The position numbers and the translations under genes were made by a program. Shown here piece by piece: positions 35,126-43,461 of a stretch of DNA of 64,000 nt; position 1 is the first letter of the stretch, and every line of letters starts with the position of its first letter. Source of the DNA: Halopelagius fulvigenes (GTDB lineage: Archaea; Halobacteriota; Halobacteria; Halobacteriales; Haloferacaceae); NCBI RefSeq assembly GCF_042662625.1, contig NZ_JBHSXH010000011.1, forward strand, positions 124,001 through 188,000, read 5' to 3'. The notes beneath the pieces are model-generated. The model was not told the origin of the DNA and made no database searches. It was given only the letters and a program-made list of their open reading frames with translations.

Positions 35126-36625
35126 ATGGAGTTTTTGAACCCAGTTCTCCCGGGGTGCTATCCGGACCCGACGGTCTGTCGCGTCGGCCGCGACTACTAC
35201 CTCGCGACGAGTTCGTTCGAGTACTTCCCCGGGGTCCCCCTATTTCACAGTCGGAACCTCGTCGACTGGGAGCCGATCGGATACGCTCTGACCCGCGACG
35301 AACAGCTTTCCGTGCGGGACGCGTCCGCGTCCGAGGGCATCTTCGCGCCGACGCTTCGCCACCGCGACGGGACGTTCTACCTCGTGACGACGAACGTCGG
35401 CGGCGACGGCCACTTCGTCGTGACGGCGGACGACCCGCGCGGCGAGTGGTCCGACCCGACGTGGATAGACGCCCCCGGTTTCGACCCGGACCTGTTTTGG
35501 GACGGTGACGACGCCTACCTCACGTACGCTCACGACAGCGTCGTCGAACAGACGACGGTGGACGTGGAGACGGGCGAAACGGACGAGCGTCGGACGCTCT
35601 GGACCGGGACGGAGGGCGACTTCACCGAGGCACCTCACCTCTACGCCGTGGACGGTTCCTACTACCTCGTCCTCGCAGAGGGCGGCACTCACACCGGCCA
35701 CATGGTGGTGGTCGCCCGGGCCGACGCTCCAACCGGCCCGTTCCGGGAGAATCCCGAGAACCCGGTTCTGAGCCACCGAGCCGAGATTCACCATCCGATA
35801 CAAGCGACCGGTCACGCCGACTTCGTCCGCGCCCACGACGGCACGTGGTGGGCGATCTGTCTCGGCGTGCGGCAACACGGCGACCATCCGGGCTACCACC
35901 ACCTCGGTCGCGAGACGTTCCTAGCACCCGTTCGGTGGGAGGACGGATGGCCGGTGGTGAACGGCGACGACCCCTTAGGACGGTTGGTACGGCGGTCAGA
36001 CACCGCGTTGGAAGCGACGGGCGGCCGGTCGTGGACCGCGACGCGAGACGCGTTCGCGGACGACGGGCTCGGCGTCGAGTGGAACTACCGCCGGAACCCG
36101 CACCGCGACCGGTACGCGGTTCAGGACGGGACACTCGTCCTCCGCGGCGGCCCCGAAACGCTCGACGAGAAGCGTCCGACGTTCGTCGGACGCCGACAAC
36201 AGCAGTTCGACTGTCAGGCCGAGACCCGTCTGGACTTCGATCCGTCCGGCGACGAGGAAGCGGGTTTCACCGTCGGTATCGACGAGGAACACCACTTCGA
36301 TCTCGCCGTGACCGAGCGAACCGGCGACCGAATCGCGCTGACCCGCCTCCGTATCGGCGACGCGACGGAGACGATAGCGACGACAACCCTCGGTGCTGGA
36401 CCGGTTACGCTCGCCGTCGAAGCGGACCGACACGAGTACCGGTTCGCGGCGGTCGCGGACGGGCGACGCCGTTCGATGGGATCGGCGCGGAGCAAGTATC
36501 TCTCGACGGAAGTCGCCGGCGGGTTCACCGGTGTTTTCATCGGTCTCTACGCCACCGGGAACGGGTCGCCCGCCGAGACGCCGGCCCGTTTTCGGAGCTT
36601 CCGATACCGACCAGCCGGGGAGTGA
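35126..36625 (+). CDS. Beta-xylosidase, glycoside hydrolase family 43
   Basis: The 499-residue enzyme opens MEFLNPVLPGCYPDPTVCRV, with the catalytic-base Asp in YPDPT (D14). The pKa-modulating Asp lies in GFDPDLFWDGDD (near residue 118) and the general acid Glu in FTEAPHLY (near residue 168). The five-bladed propeller (to about residue 300) is followed by a concanavalin-like C-terminal domain (DUF1349 type), the usual form of intracellular xylan beta-xylosidases and arabinofuranosidases. There is no signal peptide. It should release xylose from imported xylo-oligosaccharides. Confidence 0.92.
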   Translation: MEFLNPVLPGCYPDPTVCRVGRDYYLATSSFEYFPGVPLFHSRNLVDWEPIGYALTRDEQLSVRDASASEGIFAPTLRHRDGTFYLVTTNVGGDGHFVVTADDPRGEWSDPTWIDAPGFDPDLFWDGDDAYLTYAHDSVVEQTTVDVETGETDERRTLWTGTEGDFTEAPHLYAVDGSYYLVLAEGGTHTGHMVVVARADAPTGPFRENPENPVLSHRAEIHHPIQATGHADFVRAHDGTWWAICLGVRQHGDHPGYHHLGRETFLAPVRWEDGWPVVNGDDPLGRLVRRSDTALEATGGRSWTATRDAFADDGLGVEWNYRRNPHRDRYAVQDGTLVLRGGPETLDEKRPTFVGRRQQQFDCQAETRLDFDPSGDEEAGFTVGIDEEHHFDLAVTERTGDRIALTRLRIGDATETIATTTLGAGPVTLAVEADRHEYRFAAVADGRRRSMGSARSKYLSTEVAGGFTGVFIGLYATGNGSPAETPARFRSFRYRPAGE

Positions 36626-36687
36626 GGTTCGTCACCCCGTTACACGATTCCGATACGCATTTGTAACGCTGGGACCAGTCGCTGGCT

Positions 36688-38169
36688 ATGGAGCACGTTG
36701 CGAGAGAGCCGAGCACAGCGTCCTCGAACTCGTTACCAACGACCGGGAAGCGCCTCAACGACGATGACGTCACCGTCGCCTACGTCGGCGGCGGAAGTCG
36801 CCAGTGGGTTCCCGACCTGGTTCAGGATCTCGCTCTCTCAGAGTTCGACGGGACCGTCCGACTGTACGACGTCGATATCGAGAGCGCGGCACGAAACGCC
36901 GAGTTCGGAAACTGGGTGCAGGATCGCGACGCGGCGACCGCCGAGTGGGAGTACACGGCCACCGACGACCTCGCCGGGGCACTCGACGGCGCCGACGTCG
37001 TGTTGCTGTCGACCCAGTACAACCCCACCGAGACGTTCGTCCACGACCTTGACATCCCGAAGGAACACGGCATCTACGGCGCGGTCGCCGCCACTATCGG
37101 TCCCGGCGGCATCTTCCGCGCGATGCGGACGATACCGCTCTACCGGGAGTTCGCGGCCGCCGTCCGCGAGAACTGCCCCGACGCGTGGGTGTTTAACTTC
37201 ACCAACCCCGTCCACTTCGTCACGCGAGCGCTGTACGACGAGTTCCCCGGCATCAACGCGTTCGGCATGTGTCACGAGGTGCTCCACGGCCGTGACCGCC
37301 TCGCGAAACTCGCCACCGAGCATCTCGGGATGGACGCCGACCGAAGCGACATCTCGGTCAACGTCAAAGGTATCAACCACTTCACGTGGATAGACGAGGC
37401 GTACTGCCGAGGCGTGGACCTCTGGCCTCTCATCGACGAGTTGGCGCGCGGCGAGGAGGGGAACCGGACGTTCTCCCCCGCCGAACTCGAAGGCGAAAGC
37501 CCCTTCGTCGACCCGTGGCAGGTCTCATGGGAGCTCTACCGCGAGTTCGACCTCCTCCCGTTCGCGGGCGACCGACACATCGTCGAGTACGCCACGTGGT
37601 TCCTCCAAGGCGGCAAGGAGGGTCTCAACCGCTGGGGCGTCAAGCGCACCGGGAGCGGCTTCCGCGCGAAACACTGGACCCCCTCCGAGTCCGAACAGAC
37701 CACGGACGTCGAAGCGTGGCTCTCCGGCGAAACGGGGTTCGAGCTCGAAGCCTCGGGCGAGGTGCTCCTCGACGTTCTCGAAGCCCTCTCGGGCGGAGCG
37801 GAGTTCGTCACGAACGTCAACGTCCCCAACCGCGGGCAGGTCGAGGGCATCGAACGCGGGGCGGTCGTCGAGACCAACGCGCTCGTCGGAGCGAACGAGA
37901 TTCGACCCCTGTCCGCCGGCGGGTTCCCCCGACCGGTCCGGTCGTTAATTCGGACGCACGTCGACACGATAGAGACGGTCGTCGAGGCCGCCCGAACGGG
38001 CGACCTCGACCACGCGTTCCGCGGGTTCCTCCTCGACCCACAGGTTCGCACTCTCCAGACCGAGGAGGCGCGAGAACTGTTCGCGGAGCTCGTCGCCGCC
38101 GAGGAGAAGTATCTCGACGACTGGAACATCGACGGGGCCGAGGTTCTGGCGAAGGCGGACGCGTACTGA
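36688..38169 (+). CDS. Glycoside hydrolase family 4 (alpha-glucosidase/alpha-galacturonidase type)
   Basis: The 493-residue protein has the NAD-binding VTVAYVGGGSRQW at residues 29-41, after a 28-residue leader. The metal-binding Cys is in FGMCHEVLHG near residue 194, and the paired His in VNVKGINHFTW near residue 228. GH4 enzymes cleave by NAD+/Mn2+-dependent oxidation-elimination. The CHEV form of the Cys motif differs from the CHS of alpha-galactosidases and the CN/CD of phospho-glycosidases. In this context an alpha-linked uronide is a reasonable guess. A TATA-like gcatttgtaac lies about 27 bases upstream. Confidence 0.88.
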   Translation: MEHVAREPSTASSNSLPTTGKRLNDDDVTVAYVGGGSRQWVPDLVQDLALSEFDGTVRLYDVDIESAARNAEFGNWVQDRDAATAEWEYTATDDLAGALDGADVVLLSTQYNPTETFVHDLDIPKEHGIYGAVAATIGPGGIFRAMRTIPLYREFAAAVRENCPDAWVFNFTNPVHFVTRALYDEFPGINAFGMCHEVLHGRDRLAKLATEHLGMDADRSDISVNVKGINHFTWIDEAYCRGVDLWPLIDELARGEEGNRTFSPAELEGESPFVDPWQVSWELYREFDLLPFAGDRHIVEYATWFLQGGKEGLNRWGVKRTGSGFRAKHWTPSESEQTTDVEAWLSGETGFELEASGEVLLDVLEALSGGAEFVTNVNVPNRGQVEGIERGAVVETNALVGANEIRPLSAGGFPRPVRSLIRTHVDTIETVVEAARTGDLDHAFRGFLLDPQVRTLQTEEARELFAELVAAEEKYLDDWNIDGAEVLAKADAY

Positions 38170-38544
38170 ATGCGCCGTCTCCGTCGGACATTCGGTGACT
38201 GGTGAATGACAGACGAACTCTCAATGTATGCTCCGATATCGACATCTCGGAATATTTAAGTCCGTAGAGATAGATTGTTTGTTTGTAATCATTATGTTGT
38301 GAATATTTGAGTAAAGTATTGTAGCCACTGATAGTATAGCACTACCGTTACTACCACATAAAATCGTTGGGTAAACGTGGAGAGAACTCACAGAACGCGG
38401 TACTTGGGAAGAAGTCGCCGACGAGAGGAATCCTCGCTCGTAGCACGGACTCGGATGGCAGTTCGGCTAAGCCCTCACAGTACCGAGAGCGGGGTTCGGT
38501 GCATCGAAGGCCGGTCCACGCGCAGACGGCCAGTCGGTAGCCGG
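38170..38544. other. AT-rich intergenic region
   Basis: The 375 bases between the GH4 gene and the convergent DUF2270 gene contain an AT-rich core at about 38245-38345 with no open frame of interest. Both neighbours end here, so it probably holds terminators. I see no RNA gene. Confidence 0.5.
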
Positions 38545-39258
38545 TCACTCCTCGCTCCGGAACTTGCCGACGTTCTGGTTGTGGAGTTCGTCCTCCGACT
38601 TCCACGTCCGCGGCCTGAGGCCGACACAGAGGGCGACGAGGTAGAACGCGGCGACGGCGACGCTCACCCAGACGCCCGGAATTCGTCCGATGGCGGCGCT
38701 TCCGGGCCACGACTGGTTCTGGAACGCCGTCACGCGGATGACCCACGCGCCGACGGTGAGCGTCAAAAGCGGCAGGTAGACCCGACGGAGTCGGTGCGCC
38801 ACCGCCTCTTCGGTGGAGATTTTGACAGCGGGGCGGCGGTAGTCCTTGCTCAGCCTCTTTCGCCACTTCGGGTCTTCGAGTCCCTGCGAGGGGTCGAGTC
38901 CGTAGGCGAAGACGTTCTTCTGTAGCGTTCGGACGCGCCCGCGCCAGATGTCGTAGCCCCGGTACCGCCGGGCTTCGATGAACAGGAAGACGGTCAACGC
39001 CGCGACGCCCAGAAGGAGGATGTAGTGGGGATGACTCTGCGAGGAGAACGCCCACGTCAGTATCGCGCTTATCACGACTATCGCCCAGTACGTCGTCTGG
39101 TCGAGTCGTTCGCGCCAGAACCGCATGCGGTGAATCTCGCCGCGGTAGAGGTGCGCCGCCGCCGAACTCGGACCCATGTCCTCGTCCAGCAACCCCTCAC
39201 CGACTTCGCGGTGCTCCGCGTCCGTCGAATCGACGTCCTTCGCTGAGTCCTGCGGCAT
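38545..39258 (-). CDS. DUF2270 membrane protein
   Basis: The 237-residue protein has a charged N-terminus, then AAAHLYRGEIHRMRFWRERLDQ, the motif that opens DUF2270 proteins. Four membrane helices follow as two pairs (near residues 57-95 and 160-215). The family is common in haloarchaea and has no known function. The gene sits beside the replication-origin region. Confidence 0.85.
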   Translation of the reverse strand: MPQDSAKDVDSTDAEHREVGEGLLDEDMGPSSAAAHLYRGEIHRMRFWRERLDQTTYWAIVVISAILTWAFSSQSHPHYILLLGVAALTVFLFIEARRYRGYDIWRGRVRTLQKNVFAYGLDPSQGLEDPKWRKRLSKDYRRPAVKISTEEAVAHRLRRVYLPLLTLTVGAWVIRVTAFQNQSWPGSAAIGRIPGVWVSVAVAAFYLVALCVGLRPRTWKSEDELHNQNVGKFRSEE

Positions 39259-39353
39259 CGTGCTGTCCTACGCACGAGAGCAAAATGAGGACCACGGCTG
39301 TTCGCGGTCGTCGGGCGGGGAACCATCGGCGATGGGTGAGGCGAGTAAAGCCT

Positions 39354-39812
39354 TCACCGGTGGCGGTCGGTCGGAACCGTGAACTGGTACGTTTCGCCGC
39401 GGTCCAAGTACGCGACCCTGTCTTCGAGGCCCGCCTCGTCGACCGCCTCCACGAAGTCCGAGAGGGGCGATTGGAACGCCTCGTAGTCGTCGTAGTGGAT
39501 CGGAATCGACATCTCCGCGTCGAACAACTCGACGGCCTCGACGCCCTGTGCTGCGTCCATCGTCAGCAGAACGCCGAGGACTCTGGTCCCGCCGAGGTGC
39601 AGGAGCGCCAAATCGATGTCGGGGAAGCGGTCGGGTATCTCCGCGAGTTCGTCGTACACGAGGGTGTCCCCGGTGACGTAGAGGCGGAACAGCACATCGT
39701 CGCCCGCGGGCTTGAACTCCAGCATGCTCCCCATCACCGGTGGCAACGCCCTCTCGACGACCGGCGGTCCGTGTCGCCCGGGCGTCGCGGTGACGTCGAG
39801 TTCGGCGTCACA
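39354..39812 (-). pseudogene. Truncated metallo-beta-lactamase-fold hydrolase (C-terminal half only)
   Basis: The frame encodes 152 residues (DAELDVTATPGRHGPPVVER then ALPPVMGSMLEF...LYVTGDTLVYDEL...LLHLGGTRVLG...IPIHYDDYEAF). These are the second half of an MBL-fold protein, with the late metal ligands (GRHG, the Asp of TGDT, and IPIHY His). The first half, including the HxHxDH metal motif, is absent, and an in-frame TGA at 39813-39815 closes the frame upstream. An internal ATG could still give a 130-residue peptide. The break abuts the origin repeats that begin at 39901. Confidence 0.75.
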
Positions 39813-39900
39813 TCATCCTACGGAGCGTCACGAGGCGACGACAGTTCGCGCGGCCGGTCGTTCACGAGACAGTATAGTCGACCGGTCGGTCGCGGGCGGA

Positions 39901-40252
39901 CACCCCTCGTTCAGAGTTAAAACGGCGGAGACTCACGGATTCGAACGGGCACCCTCGACTCGGGGGGGACCCCTCGTTCAGAGTGTAAAGGGAAGAGAGG
40001 GAGACCGGAGAGATGGTGGTGTCCAGTTCAAGACGGCAGTTTGGCCGGCGAGAAGGGAGATGAACGGGAATCTCTCGGAACGCACCCACCCCTCGTTCAG
40101 ACTGTATCGGTTCGGCTCTGCAGGGACCTCGTTCGGACTGTATCGGCCCGGTACAGTCGGGAGAGAGGATCCCGTGAGAGGAAGAGAGTGATGTGGTATC
40201 GTGTGTCGTGAAAGTCGGCGGACACCCCCACCCCTCGTTCAGAGTGAAAACG
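39901..40252 (-). repeat. Left ORB cluster, five reverse-facing copies
   Basis: Clear copies are at 39901-39922, 39969-39989, 40087-40108 and 40230-40252; a weaker one is at 40126-40146. The G-string (CCCC on the forward strand) lies to the left of each. The copies differ mainly after the CAGAGT core: two read cagagtgaaaa/cagagttaaaa, and one reads cagactgtatcgg. Confidence 0.85.
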
Positions 40253-40329
40253 ATGAGAGGGGGTGACCCACGGTTTCCGAGAGCGTTCGGAGCGGCGAAA
40301 CGAACCGACGCTGACGGGGGATAGTCGTC

Positions 40330-40384
40330 CCGTCAAAAACCCGAGTTCCCAAATATCCTCCGTTATAGACGTTATACTGGGAAG
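40330..40384. other. AT-rich candidate duplex-unwinding element
   Basis: This stretch includes cgtcaaaaaccc, ccaaatatcc and cgttatagacgttatac. It is the most AT-rich part between the two ORB clusters and the likely melting site. Confidence 0.55.
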
Positions 40385-40652
40385 TTATCACTCTGAACAA
40401 GGGGTGTTGTCGAGAGAGACCCTAGTCTCTCGTGTCGGCGTTTCACTCTGAACGAGGGGTGGGGGAGGGGTGGGGAAAGAGTGAGGGAGAAGAAGCTAGA
40501 AGAGAAAAAGAGAGGAGGAGAGAAAGGAGGGAACGAACCGAGACGGCGACGGAGGTTCACTCTGACCGCAGAGGACGTGTTAGAAACCGTCGCCGTCCGA
40601 TTACCTCGTTCGATACGGCTTCTCGAACAGCGCTATCACTCTGAGTGAGGTC
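40385..40652 (+). repeat. Right ORB cluster, four forward-facing copies
   Basis: Clear copies are at 40385-40406 and 40440-40461. Degenerate copies are at 40554-40573 (ctctgaccgcagagg) and 40635-40652 (tcactctgagtgagg). The last ends nine bases before the initiator gene's TATA box, so Orc1/Cdc6 binding there could control its own transcription. Confidence 0.8.
40456..40534 (+). repeat. Purine tract inside the origin
   Basis: The forward strand is nearly all A and G for about 80 bases directly after a strong ORB. It mirrors the pyrimidine tract that follows the ORB on the other side of the initiator gene. Confidence 0.7.
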
Positions 40653-40660
40653 CCATAGGT

Positions 40661-40670
40661 TTATTATTAT
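40661..40670 (+). promoter_or_regulatory. TATA box of the Orc1/Cdc6 gene
   Basis: ttattattat is centred about 25 bases before the ATG at 40690, fitting a leaderless transcript. Confidence 0.55.
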
Positions 40671-40689
40671 CTAGTGTGGTTGGTGGTGT

Positions 40690-41985
40690 ATGTCAGACGA
40701 GGAGGGAGAGGAGGTGGGGGACCCGTTGTTCGCCGACCAGGACCCCATCTTCGCGAGAAAGGAACTCCTCCACGTCGGCCACGTCCCCGAGGAGAACCGC
40801 ATTGTCGGCCGCGACGAGGAGATACAGAGCGTCGCCGACGAGATCGGGGCCATCGTCCGCGGGGACCCGCCGAACAACGTGATGATATACGGGAAGACCG
40901 GGACGGGAAAGAGCCTCGTCTCCCGTCACGTCGCCAGTCGCGCGCAGAACGCCGCCGAAGCGAACGGCATCGCCTGCGGCGTCGTCTACGTAGACTGCTC
41001 GGAGGCCGACACGGAGACGAGAGCGACCCGGCAACTCGCCATGGAACTGAAGCGAGCGACGGAGTACGACCGAGAGATACCCACGCGCGGCGTCGGCACG
41101 ATGGAGTACTACCGACACGTCTGGCGTATCCTCGACGACCACTACGACGCCCTCGTCGTCATCCTCGACGAGATAGACAAACTCACCAACTCGAACATCC
41201 TGATGCAGCTGTCCCGCGCGCGGGAGGCAAACAAGACGGAGAGTTACATCGGCGTCGTCGGCATCAGCAACAAGATACAGTACAGGGAGTCCCTCGACGA
41301 GCGAATCGACTCCAGCTTCGGTCACCGGGAACTGTTCTTCCACCCCTACGACGCTGACCAACTCCGCGAAATCATGCGCAACCGCGAAGACGCCTTCCAA
41401 CGGGGCGTCCTCGCCAGCGGTACCATCCAACTGTGTGCGGCCCTCGCGGCGAAGAAGCACGGCGACGCCCGGAAGGCCATCGACATTCTGAAGGAGGCGG
41501 GCGAACTCGCCCGGCGGAACGACGACGCGACGGTCACGAAAGAGCACATCCGGCAGGCGCAGGACATCGCCGAGATAAACCGCGTCGAAGAGTTGACGAG
41601 CGGCGGTACCATCCACGCGAAACTCGCGCTGTACGCCCTGTCGAGTCTCGTCATCGTCGGCGACGAGGGGACGTACTCGACGCGGCAGATATACGAACGC
41701 TACGAGCAGATGTGCGACGTCGCGGGCTTCGAACCCGTCACCGAGAACGGCCTGTACAAGCAGTTGAAAGAGCAGGCGTTCCTCGGGGTCATCGAGTCGA
41801 ACAAGACCGGCGGCGGTCGGTCGCAGGGGAGTTACCTCCTCCACCGACTCGTCACCGACCCCCGCCACATCGTCAAGGCGGTTCGCCGCGACGCCAGCCT
41901 CGACGACCTGCCGACCGTCGAAGACCTCTCCTCGATGGAGGGGAACCGAAACGGCTCTCAATCGACGCTCGGGACGAGTCGGTAG
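40690..41985 (+). CDS. cdc6: Orc1/Cdc6 replication initiator
   Basis: The 431-residue AAA+ ATPase has Walker A YGKTGTGKS (residues 67-75), Walker B VILDEIDKL (157-165), sensor 1 VGISNK near residue 195, sensor 2 around HGDARKAIDILKEAG near residue 258, and a C-terminal winged-helix domain (about 310-410) for ORB binding. It recognises origin repeats and loads the MCM helicase. Five reverse and four forward ORB-like elements precede it and one follows it, so it is most likely the cognate initiator of this origin. Haloarchaea carry many paralogues, and I cannot tell whether this is the main chromosome or another replicon. Confidence 0.95.
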   Translation: MSDEEGEEVGDPLFADQDPIFARKELLHVGHVPEENRIVGRDEEIQSVADEIGAIVRGDPPNNVMIYGKTGTGKSLVSRHVASRAQNAAEANGIACGVVYVDCSEADTETRATRQLAMELKRATEYDREIPTRGVGTMEYYRHVWRILDDHYDALVVILDEIDKLTNSNILMQLSRAREANKTESYIGVVGISNKIQYRESLDERIDSSFGHRELFFHPYDADQLREIMRNREDAFQRGVLASGTIQLCAALAAKKHGDARKAIDILKEAGELARRNDDATVTKEHIRQAQDIAEINRVEELTSGGTIHAKLALYALSSLVIVGDEGTYSTRQIYERYEQMCDVAGFEPVTENGLYKQLKEQAFLGVIESNKTGGGRSQGSYLLHRLVTDPRHIVKAVRRDASLDDLPTVEDLSSMEGNRNGSQSTLGTSR

Positions 41986-42042
41986 TCGAACGGCGCTTCG
42001 GCACACCGCTCCGTTCCCGACGTACCCCCACCTCACCGGGCG

Positions 42043-42064
42043 TTTTCACTCTGAACGAGGGGTG
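42043..42064 (+). repeat. ORB-like element downstream of the initiator gene
   Basis: This forward-facing copy matches the core in all 20 positions (TTCACTCTGAACGAGGGGTG) and is preceded by TT. It lies 58 bases after the stop codon. Confidence 0.85.
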
Positions 42065-42232
42065 TCTCCCCCTCCCCTCCTCCTCCCCTCTTCTCTGTCT
42101 CTCAACTCTCTTTCTTCCCTCCTTCTCCTCTCTCTTTCTTCCCTCCTTCTCCTCTCTCTTTCCTCCCTCCATCTCCTCTCTCTCTCATCTCACCTTCCCA
42201 CCTTCTCCTGTCTCTCTTTCCTCTCTCCTCTC
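42065..42232 (+). repeat. 168-base pyrimidine tract with three 24-base tandem repeats
   Basis: Only eight of 168 forward-strand bases are purines. At 42106-42129 and 42130-42153 a 24-base unit is repeated exactly, and a third copy at 42154-42177 differs at two positions. The tract follows the downstream ORB immediately and ends about 40 bases before the TATA-like element of the AIM24 gene. Confidence 0.85.
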
Positions 42233-42339
42233 CGACTCCCGACTTCGCTCACAGTCGTCGAACCCGAGAGCGCATATTTATCTTGTCAGAGTGACATTCT
42301 TCTAGACGTAGTCGCCCCGCGCGACTCGGAGCCCCCACG

Positions 42340-43002
42340 ATGAACATAGACGAATTCGTCAACTCGCACGCACCGACAGAGACCGGACAGACCTTCGAGC
42401 TGGAGAACTCGAAGATGCTGGATATCGACTTAGACGGGAGTGTCCTGGCGAAGGCAGGGTCGATGACCGGCTACACCGGCGACATCTCCTTCGAGCGGAA
42501 GTCCTCCGGCGGACTGACGGGGATGCTGAAGAAGAAAGCCACCGGAGAGGGGGCGGTGATGATGCAGGCGACGGGCACGGGTCACCTCTACCTCGCCGAC
42601 CAAGGGAAGGAAGTCCAGATCCTGGAACTCGACGCGGACGACGAGATAAGCGTCAACGGCAACGACGTGCTCGCCTTCGAGGAGAGCGTCGACTGGGACA
42701 TCAAGATGCTCAGCAGCATCGCCGGCGCGTCCACCGGCGGACTGTTCAACGTCTTCCTCCGCGGACCGGGGCACGTCGCCATCACCACCCACGGAAAACC
42801 GCTCGTCGTCCCGACGCCCGTCAGCACCGACCCCAACGCCACCGTCGCGTGGAGTAGCAACGTCTCGCCCTCCTCGAAGCGCGACATCAACATCAAGAGC
42901 GTCCTCGGTCGGTCCTCCGGCGAGACGTACCAACTCCACTTCGCCGAGGAGGACGGGTTCGTCGTCATCCAACCGTACGAGGAGCGACAACCCGGACAGT
43001 AA
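42340..43002 (+). CDS. AIM24 family protein
   Basis: The 220-residue protein has the AIM24/TIGR00266 beta-rich fold: KMLDIDLDGSVLAKAGSMTGY near residue 30, GGLTGMLKKKATGEGAVMM, GTGHLYLADQGKEVQIL, and LFNVFLRGPGHVAITTHGKPL near residue 140. The family is widespread in archaea and bacteria, with no settled function. A TATA-like gcatatttatc lies at about 42270-42280, giving a short leader. Confidence 0.88.
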   Translation: MNIDEFVNSHAPTETGQTFELENSKMLDIDLDGSVLAKAGSMTGYTGDISFERKSSGGLTGMLKKKATGEGAVMMQATGTGHLYLADQGKEVQILELDADDEISVNGNDVLAFEESVDWDIKMLSSIAGASTGGLFNVFLRGPGHVAITTHGKPLVVPTPVSTDPNATVAWSSNVSPSSKRDINIKSVLGRSSGETYQLHFAEEDGFVVIQPYEERQPGQ

Positions 43003-43153
43003 TCGCGGACGCGGACCCGCGAACTCCGTTACAGTAGGTGGTACTGCGATTTCTTTATTTAGAATCAATTCCGAAACAATCGCTACATACAGGCCAAGCA
43101 CACATCGCTCAGGACAGTGATGTATTTACAAAACTGTAATTATATCAACCAGT

Positions 43154-43327
43154 ATGGAGAGAAGACGACTCAACGCGCTCATCGGACTGGCATTGGTTGC
43201 CCTCGGTCTTATCCAAGCGGTTTCCTTTGCCATGGCAGATGAGTGGATATTCTCATTCGGGGGCGTGCTCTATGCCATCTGTGGGATATATTATCTCCGG
43301 GCTGAGGTTTACTCTACTGCAGAGTAG
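43154..43327 (+). CDS. Small two-helix membrane protein (MERRRL family, copy 1)
   Basis: A 57-residue frame reads MERRRLNALIGLALVALGLI, a short turn with an acidic residue (ADEWIFSF), and a second helix (GGVLYAICGIYYLRAEVYS). It is clearly related to the 56-residue protein at 53947: both begin MERRRL, share an xxIIG/LIG-A helix, a SEW/DEW turn and an E-V-Y end. The conservation makes it a real gene. A TATA-like aattatatc lies just upstream. The function is unknown. Confidence 0.7.
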   Translation: MERRRLNALIGLALVALGLIQAVSFAMADEWIFSFGGVLYAICGIYYLRAEVYSTAE

Positions 43328-43461
43328 GCACATCGACTTCGCAGTTCGATTGATTCGTCTTCGTGTCCGCCCCCAAATAAAGAAACCGTATCACCAACTA
43401 CCGCTCAGACTCTCTCGGACGGCACCTCCACGCTCCCTCTCAGAGGGTCTCTCCCTTCCTC

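Larger units (their letters stand above)
39901..40652. other. Replication origin region (ORB-like repeats around an AT-rich core)
   Basis: Directly upstream of the Orc1/Cdc6 gene lie nine copies of an ORB-like element with the core TTCACTCTGAACGAGGGGTG. Those on the left (39901-40252) face the reverse strand and those on the right (40385-40652) face the forward strand. An AT-richer segment (about 40330-40390) lies between. This inverted arrangement around an unwinding element, next to the initiator gene, is the standard structure of archaeal origins. Confidence 0.88.

Noticed and set aside
36639..36667. Third GTTACA...TGTAAC site
   Set aside because: The spacer is 17 bases rather than 10, so it was not grouped with the two 22-base elements.
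39901..40652. CRISPR array
   Set aside because: The repeats are short, irregularly spaced and inverted between halves, as ORB elements are; no cas genes are present.
42106..42177. Minisatellite or CRISPR
   Set aside because: The three 24-base units adjoin without spacers; treated as part of a pyrimidine tract.
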